From: an uncultured Enterococcus sp.
Lineage (GTDB): Bacteria > Bacillota > Bacilli > Lactobacillales > Enterococcaceae
DNA: 11,099 nucleotides
Assembly: GCA_946409145.1 (NCBI GenBank)
Contig: CAMJVA010000035.1
Span: 1 to 11,099, forward strand
Reading direction: 5' to 3'
Made by a program: the position numbers and the translations under genes. Within the stretch, counting starts at the first letter, position 1, and each line of letters starts with the position of its first letter. Below are positions 7,054 to 11,099 of the stretch, piece after piece. The notes beneath the pieces are model-generated. The model searched no databases. It saw only the letters and a program-made list of their open reading frames with translations, and was not told the DNA's origin.

Positions 7054-8076
7054 ATGACACAACATGAAATAACAGAAAAAAAACCTTTATTAAATGAAGC
7101 CGGCTTTTTAAACGAACCAGGGTGGAGCCGAAGTTTAGTTTTAGATTATGAACGAAATAAAATAAAATTTCCTAAATGGAAAATTAAAGAGTGGGATTAT
7201 TATTGGGTAAGTGATGGGCGATATGTCTTAGCATTTACTATCTCTGATAATGGCTACATGGGTTTACAGTCTGTGACGTATTTAGATCTTGAAACCAAAG
7301 AAGAACAAACAGAATCCTTATTAGTTCCTTTTCCTTTAGGGAAATTAAACATGCCAGAAACAACCAAAAGGGGTGACTGTTCTTTTTCTAATAACCGTCT
7401 TACTTTGCATTTTAAAAATAATGGAGAGAGCCGGCAGATTGATTGTGTCTTTAAAAATTTTTACCAAGGAAAAGATTTTTCCTGTCAGCTCACTTTAAAT
7501 AAAACGCAAAAAGATAATTTAGCCATTGCCACACCTTTTTCTAAAGAAAAAAAACATTTTTATTACAATCAAAAAATAAATGGGCTGAGGGTTTCTGGAA
7601 AAATGACTCTAGGAGAAAAAGTCGTGAGGTTTAAACCAGAAAATACTTTTGCGACTCTTGATTGGGGACGAGGTGTCTGGACTTATAATAATGTGTGGAA
7701 ATGGGGAAACGGCAACGGGATTGTAGACGGAAAACGAGTAGGATTCAATCTAGAATACGGTTTTGGAGATAATAGTTGGGCCACTGAAAATATTTTGTAC
7801 TATGACGGAATTGGTCACAAAATAAATCACGTCACCTTTAATTTCAATGAAGAAAATTATTTGGAACCTTGGGAACTCACTTCTTCTGATAACCGCATTG
7901 GAGGAATTTTCACGCCTCTTTATGACCGAAAAGCCCTGACTGATTTTAAGATTTTAAAATCTGATCAGCATCAAGTCTTCGGGTATTTAAATGGTTTTAT
8001 GCAATTAGATCATGGGGAAAAAATTATCTTAAAAGATTTTTTGTGCTTTTTTGAAAGAGTGCATAATAAATTTTAA
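7054..8076 (+). CDS. DUF2804 family protein
   Basis: This 340-residue soluble protein has no signal peptide or membrane segment. It is recognised as DUF2804 from ATLDWGRGVWTYNNVWKWG (200-218), FNLEYGFGDNSWATENILYY (231-250) and an N-terminal SDNGYMGLQSVTYLDLE (64-80). Tryptophan, tyrosine and alternating polar/hydrophobic residues suggest a beta-rich fold. The molecular function of the family is unknown to me. A lipocalin- or AttH-like binding barrel or a hydroxylase/isomerase role would be speculation. The ATG follows GAAAGGA and lies 11 bases after the ALDH stop, so it is the last gene of the operon. Its stop codon borders a perfect terminator stem. Co-transcription with MFS, GH2 and ALDH implies a role in the same pathway. 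Confidence 0.8.
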   Translation: MTQHEITEKKPLLNEAGFLNEPGWSRSLVLDYERNKIKFPKWKIKEWDYYWVSDGRYVLAFTISDNGYMGLQSVTYLDLETKEEQTESLLVPFPLGKLNMPETTKRGDCSFSNNRLTLHFKNNGESRQIDCVFKNFYQGKDFSCQLTLNKTQKDNLAIATPFSKEKKHFYYNQKINGLRVSGKMTLGEKVVRFKPENTFATLDWGRGVWTYNNVWKWGNGNGIVDGKRVGFNLEYGFGDNSWATENILYYDGIGHKINHVTFNFNEENYLEPWELTSSDNRIGGIFTPLYDRKALTDFKILKSDQHQVFGYLNGFMQLDHGEKIILKDFLCFFERVHNKF

Positions 8077-8120
8077 AGAAAAATCCTGAAGAGATGAGTT
8101 TCTCTTCAGGATTTTTCTTT
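8075..8120. terminator. Bidirectional terminator between convergent operons
   Basis: Two perfectly complementary 20-base arms (8075-8094 and 8101-8120) flank a 6-base loop. The GC core is TCCTGAAGAGA, flanked by A-rich and T-rich ends that give a U-tract in both directions. The last two bases of the DUF2804 stop (TAA, 8074-8076) and the whole stop of the sensor kinase (8106-8108) lie inside the stem. Confidence 0.95.
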
Positions 8121-9194
8121 AGTCAATGGGAGAGTCATCGTCATAGTGAATTGATTGCCACTACTTTTGGCTTTTAATTCTCCTCCGTGACTTTCCACTA
8201 AACTTTTGGCAATGGAAAGACCAAGTCCTGCACCACCACTTGTGCTTCTAGCGCTATCTGCTCTAAAAAATGGTTCGAAAATTCTTTCTATCCGGTCTTC
8301 AGGAAGGTGGGGACCGTTATTTTCCAGTTCTAAAATGGCAAAATCTCGAGTTTTTTCCAAGGTGAGATTTAACGAAGAATTTTTATCAGCATAATTAATA
8401 GCATTTTTAAATAAATTATCTAAGACTCGCTCAAATTTTTCTGTATCTAAGTCTACCCAAACGTTTTCTGCCAATTCTTTTTTCCACGTGAGATTTTTAT
8501 CCGTCATCATGGGAAGAAATTCTGAGGTGAATTGTTCCAACATGAAAGAAAGCTCCGTGGGGCGAGTCACCAGGCTCACCGTGGCTAAATTAAAACGAGT
8601 AATTTCGAAAAATTCATTGATTAAATTTTCTAATCGGTAAGCTTTTTCTAAAGTGATTCCAGTGTATTTTACCCGAGTTTCTCTAGGTAAGTCGGGACTT
8701 TCTTCCAGTAAGGTTAAATATCCAATAATACTTGTTAAAGGAGTTCTTAAGTCGTGAGCTAAATAAACGATTAAATCATTTTTCTTTTGTTCTGCTTCTT
8801 TTGCCGTTTGTTGCAAAAAAATATTTTCCGTACGTACACGATTTAATTCTACTGAAACATCGCTTAAATCATTGGACATTTCAATTTCTTTTTTAGGATG
8901 TGTAATGATTTGTTTCGTGGCTGTAATGGTTTCATCTAAGTAACCCGCTGCCCGCCAAACGAAAAGATATGTGGTAAAAATCCAAAGTAAAAATACCACA
9001 ACTAGCAAAACTTGCGTAAGATGATTATTTATAAAACTTAAAAAAGGATAGAAAAAATCTGTTTCATACCACACTCTGGAACCTAAAATAATTTGTAAGA
9101 GTAACACGAAAAAAATAGTACCAGCAATGAGAATAAAGGTGGATAAAAGATAGCGCGTTAATAATTTATTCGTTAAACGATTTTTATTTTTCAA
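8106..9194 (-). CDS. Sensor histidine kinase, VanS-like
   Basis: This 362-residue membrane kinase is the partner of the adjoining response regulator. Two membrane segments (about 15-37 and 60-80) enclose a short outer loop of about 22 residues. They are followed by a linker helix, a DHp domain with phosphoacceptor H147 in YLAHDLRTPLTSIIGYL, and an HATPase domain: N box DNLFKNAINYA (259-269), F box EPFFRADS and G box GGAGLGLSIAK (320-330). The DHp region and EFFEITRFNL resemble VanS-type kinases, but no vancomycin-resistance genes are present. The short loop suggests sensing within or close to the membrane. Translation starts at TTG (9194), overlapping the regulator by 11 bases with a modest TAGGATA site; no other suitable start exists before residue 106. 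It ends inside the terminator stem. Confidence 0.9.
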   Translation of the reverse strand: MKNKNRLTNKLLTRYLLSTFILIAGTIFFVLLLQIILGSRVWYETDFFYPFLSFINNHLTQVLLVVVFLLWIFTTYLFVWRAAGYLDETITATKQIITHPKKEIEMSNDLSDVSVELNRVRTENIFLQQTAKEAEQKKNDLIVYLAHDLRTPLTSIIGYLTLLEESPDLPRETRVKYTGITLEKAYRLENLINEFFEITRFNLATVSLVTRPTELSFMLEQFTSEFLPMMTDKNLTWKKELAENVWVDLDTEKFERVLDNLFKNAINYADKNSSLNLTLEKTRDFAILELENNGPHLPEDRIERIFEPFFRADSARSTSGGAGLGLSIAKSLVESHGGELKAKSSGNQFTMTMTLPLTKEKS

Positions 9195-9873
9195 TAGTAT
9201 ATCCTACTCCCCAAACAGTTTTAATATATTTTGGCTTTCGAGGGGGTTCATGTAATTTTTCCCGCAGCCGTGCAATATGAGCCATGACCGTGTTGTTATT
9301 ATCGAGATACTTTTCTTCCCAAACATTTTCAAATAAGCTCTCAGAAGACACCACTTCTCCAGCGTGGGAACATAAATACCAGAGAATTTTAAATTCTAAA
9401 GGAGTGAGTTTTATTTCCTTTTTAAAAAGAAAAACTTTGTGACTTCCTGGTGAAACACAGAGTCCATTGTGATCATATTCTTCTATTTCTAAAGTATTTT
9501 CCTGATTATAAGTGTGATAACGCCGAAGTTGTGTTTTCACTCTAGCCACCACTTCTAAGGGATTAAAAGGTTTAGTAATATAGTCGTCAGCCCCTAAAGA
9601 AAGGCCGGTGATTTTGTCTAAATCTTCACTTCTAGCAGTTAACATTAAGACAGGAAAAAAATCTTTCTCGCGAATTTTTCGCAGTAGAGTGAAACCGTCA
9701 ATGTCTGGAAGCATCACGTCTAAAAGAGCTAAATCAGGTTTACTTTTTTCTAAAATTTTTAAAGCGTCATTTCCGTTGTAAGCTTTTTTTATTTCATACC
9801 CTTCATTTTCTAAAAAGGCATTGAGCATATCAGCGATTTCTTTTTCATCGTCCACAATTAAAATTTCAGGCAT
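9184..9873 (-). CDS. OmpR/VanR-type response regulator
   Basis: This 229-residue DNA-binding regulator consists of a receiver domain (about 1-118) and an OmpR-type winged-helix domain (about 130-229). Receiver residues are intact: acidic pair D8/D9, phosphoacceptor D52 in ALLDVMLPDIDG, T79 and K101 in ITKPFNP. The effector half shows KLTPLEFKILWYL, then an HIARLREKL recognition-helix region and a final VWGVGYTIEK. ATG 9873 follows AAAGGAG with an 8-base spacer. It overlaps the kinase downstream, so the two form one transcript. Its own promoter lies in the 60-base gap after the peptidase gene, and read-through from the peptidase promoter is also likely. Target genes are unknown; the peptidase and the operon itself are the nearest candidates. 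Confidence 0.93.
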   Translation of the reverse strand: MPEILIVDDEKEIADMLNAFLENEGYEIKKAYNGNDALKILEKSKPDLALLDVMLPDIDGFTLLRKIREKDFFPVLMLTARSEDLDKITGLSLGADDYITKPFNPLEVVARVKTQLRRYHTYNQENTLEIEEYDHNGLCVSPGSHKVFLFKKEIKLTPLEFKILWYLCSHAGEVVSSESLFENVWEEKYLDNNNTVMAHIARLREKLHEPPRKPKYIKTVWGVGYTIEK

Positions 9874-9908
9874 TTTTGCTACTCCTTTGACAATTGGTCT
9901 TTCCTTTT

Positions 9909-9937
9909 AGTATAGAGGAGGAAAGCTATACTGTCAC
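9909..9937 (-). promoter_or_regulatory. Promoter and inverted-repeat operator of the two-component genes
   Basis: Read on the minus strand, GTGACA (9937-9932, 5/6 of -35) and TATACT (9914-9909, -10) are separated by 17 bases. Overlapping them is a perfect inverted repeat, AGTATAG-10 bases-CTATACT (9909-9932). The -35 overlaps the peptidase stop codon. The repeat could be a regulator site; half-sites 17 bases apart centre to centre are not a whole helical turn spacing. Confidence 0.6.
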
Positions 9938-10680
9938 ATCCAAAATGCCCAATAATTAATGCCCTCACTTAAAAAAATATCATCTGAAAAAGTTTGTTCA
10001 TAATGTCTTTTTTCTGGAGTGTCATTAGGATCGTAGGCTTTAATTTTTCCTTCAGCCGTCGTTGTTAAAACCATAATATGTCCGGTAGTGGTAAATGTTC
10101 CAGGTTTTACAGAAACAATTACGGGAACATTAGACATCATAAATTCTTTGGCTCGGGAAAAATTATTCCCTAAATTTTCATAGTTTAAATGATTTTCTTT
10201 GGCAAAATCAGGGAAAATTTCCCAAGAAGTTCCTTGACCTTGAACATAATAATTATTTTTTCCCCAAGTTAAAGTTTCTTCTGGAGTGACTAATTTTTTT
10301 TGCCAAAAAGAAGAAATCATTGCTAAAGAAGCTAAAGCACATCCGTTATAAGCTAGGGTGTTGTCACTATTTTCTAAACCATAATTTAAGTTTCCCCAAC
10401 GCTCATCGCTTTGTAAAAGTAAAGGTAAGTCCCGATTTTTTCCATCGGTTTGTAAAAAGTGATTAGCTTCATGACTAAAACTCTCCGGTAAAATTTTTGA
10501 ACTTTCTCTTTGATTATTGGCAAAAGAATAATGATTGTTGCTAATGAAGTGATAAAAACCAAATAAAATAACAATCAATGACAAAAGAAAAAGGTAAAAA
10601 CGATATTTTCTTTTTTTTCGTTTCTTTTTTGTAGGAAGCTTGTGGGAAATTCTTCCAAGGGTTGCTTTTTTTCTTTCCAT
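9934..10680 (-). CDS. Membrane-anchored C39-like cysteine peptidase
   Basis: This 248-residue protein has a strongly basic N-terminus (KKKRKKRKYR, about 18-27) followed by one hydrophobic segment (about 29-47), so it is predicted to be anchored with its catalytic part outside the cell. A linker (48-85) leads to a papain-like C39_2 domain: LPLLLQSDERWG (86-97), catalytic C114 in NGCALASLAM, H201 in GHIMVL and D217 or N219 in YDPND. Whether it cuts a protein, a peptide or cell-wall cross-bridges is unknown. The ATG at 10680 is preferred because GGAGGA lies six bases upstream; the ATG at 10686 directly abuts that site. No ABC transporter or bacteriocin gene lies nearby, so a leader-peptide role is unlikely. 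It precedes the two-component genes on the same strand. Confidence 0.8.
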   Translation of the reverse strand: MERKKATLGRISHKLPTKKKRKKRKYRFYLFLLSLIVILFGFYHFISNNHYSFANNQRESSKILPESFSHEANHFLQTDGKNRDLPLLLQSDERWGNLNYGLENSDNTLAYNGCALASLAMISSFWQKKLVTPEETLTWGKNNYYVQGQGTSWEIFPDFAKENHLNYENLGNNFSRAKEFMMSNVPVIVSVKPGTFTTTGHIMVLTTTAEGKIKAYDPNDTPEKRHYEQTFSDDIFLSEGINYWAFWM

Positions 10681-10710
10681 TCTCATTCCTCCAAGTGATT
10701 TCTTGAGTTA

Positions 10711-10728
10711 AGTATAGAAAAATGAAAG
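10711..10728 (-). promoter_or_regulatory. Putative promoter of the peptidase gene
   Basis: On the minus strand, TATACT (10716-10711) is a good -10, 18 bases upstream of the Shine-Dalgarno. No good -35 is seen (ATAACT at 17 bases). CTTTC lies six bases upstream of CTATACT, nearly matching the arrangement at the regulator promoter (five bases), which hints at shared control. Confidence 0.5.
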
Positions 10729-10802
10729 AGAGAAGTTATCCGTTGTTTCTGATGAAGTTCTTACGATTTTATGACTTTTAGAAAAATCCAGCAAAAAAGG
10801 TT

Positions 10803-10847
10803 TAAAAATAAAAAAAGGAAGTGGGACATAATGATGTCCACTCCCTT
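10803..10847 (-). terminator. Minus-strand intrinsic terminator
   Basis: AAGGAAGTGGGACAT (10815-10829) pairs with ATGTCCACTCCCTT (10834-10847) with one mismatch and one bulged G. Read on the minus strand, the stem is followed by a long T run (10816-10803). It would therefore end transcription arriving from the right and insulate the peptidase promoter. Confidence 0.7.
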
Positions 10848-11035
10848 AAATCTTAATAAACGGTGATCCAAAAGTAACTCTTTGGTCAAAACATAAGTCG
10901 AATAATCACAAAAATATGAAAAGCTATTTTCGGATTATCCTCCTTATGCCCTTCGTAAACTACGCGTATAGTTGGACTATTTAAACCATCAAGTCCAACT
11001 TATATCTCGGAGTTAAACACTTTTGTCCCAACCTC
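10848..11035 (-). other. Hairpin-rich intergenic element of unknown role
   Basis: No convincing gene is present between 10687 and 11043. On the minus strand the block opens with GAGGTTGGGACAAAAGTG (11035-11018) and runs into the terminator that ends GTCCCACTTCC. It contains a perfect GTTGGACT/AGTCCAAC hairpin (10971-10999), a CCAAA/TTTGG hairpin (about 10865-10887) and CGTA/TACG. TGGGACA-type intergenic blocks recur in Lactobacillales and staphylococci as I recall, so this may be a dispersed repeat, a structured 3' UTR or a small RNA. Confidence 0.4.
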
Positions 11036-11043
11036 ATGAGCAT

Positions 11044-11097
11044 CTAAATTTTTTCTGGATGTGAGAGATTTTCCCCAATTTTTATCCCGTAACTTAC
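11044..11097 (-). CDS. Possible C-terminal end of a gene cut by the window edge
   Basis: On the minus strand a frame open from the window edge reads VSYGIKIGENLSHPEKI and then stops at TAG (11046-11044). The downstream element and the minus-strand terminator at 10803-10847 fit a gene ending here. Seventeen residues are too few to assign a family, and the adjacent frame is also open until beyond 11010, so this is weak. Confidence 0.22.
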   Translation of the reverse strand, partial: VSYGIKIGENLSHPEKI

Positions 11098-11099
11098 AA

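Noticed and set aside
8106..9873. Part of a vancomycin-resistance cluster
   Set aside because: The kinase and regulator are VanRS-like, but no ligase, dehydrogenase or dipeptidase genes are present. Many housekeeping two-component systems look like this.
9934..10680. Bacteriocin-processing C39 peptidase
   Set aside because: The protein is a single-pass anchored domain facing outward, without ABC transporter domains, and no double-glycine leader gene was seen nearby.
10848..11035. Small protein gene using the GGAGG at about 10940 on the minus strand
   Set aside because: GGAGGATAATCC looks like a ribosome site, but no ATG, GTG or TTG at a suitable distance opens a frame of useful length.

Overview
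The window is AT-rich DNA with compact operons, strong Shine-Dalgarno sequences of the AAAGGAG/GGAGG type, TTG and GTG starts as well as ATG, and short intrinsic terminators. It looks like a low-GC Gram-positive chromosome, most likely Lactobacillales and probably Enterococcaceae. That placement is an inference from style and gene content; no marker gene such as rRNA is present. No tRNA, rRNA, CRISPR array, transposase or phage gene was seen.

Layout, left to right. (1) 1-292: a bidirectional terminator, then a promoter and a roughly 130-nt leader with a possible 29-codon upstream ORF. The leader runs into a MATE-family multidrug/organic-cation exporter (293-1651). (2) A monocistronic gene with its own extended -10 promoter and terminator encodes a 222-residue protein ending in a SecA-type zinc-binding SEC-C tail (1759-2427). 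(3) A tightly packed four-gene operon (2603-8076) encodes an MFS transporter, a cytoplasmic family 2 glycoside hydrolase, a class-3-like aldehyde dehydrogenase and a DUF2804 protein. Start and stop codons overlap or nearly touch throughout. (4) A perfect 20-bp stem at 8075-8120 ends this operon and the convergent minus-strand set. (5) On the minus strand, transcribed right to left, lie a membrane-anchored C39-like cysteine peptidase (10680-9934), a VanR/OmpR-type response regulator (9873-9184) and a VanS-like sensor kinase (9194-8106). (6) 10687-11099 has no complete gene. It holds the peptidase promoter, a minus-strand terminator, a hairpin-rich intergenic element and possibly the last codons of a minus-strand gene cut by the window edge.

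How the genes may work together. The four-gene operon reads as an import-and-cleave unit: the MFS protein would bring in a glycoside, the GH2 enzyme would hydrolyse it, and the aldehyde dehydrogenase would act on an aldehyde connected with the substrate. The DUF2804 protein has no known role I can assign. No kinase, isomerase or local regulator accompanies them, so the substrate cannot be named. The peptidase and two-component genes look like an envelope-stress or envelope-remodelling module. Their two promoters share a -10 and an upstream CTTTC motif, and the regulator promoter carries a perfect inverted repeat. The least explained parts are the GH2-ALDH-DUF2804 combination, the ALDH lacking its usual cofactor-binding Lys-Pro, and the peptidase/two-component pairing.
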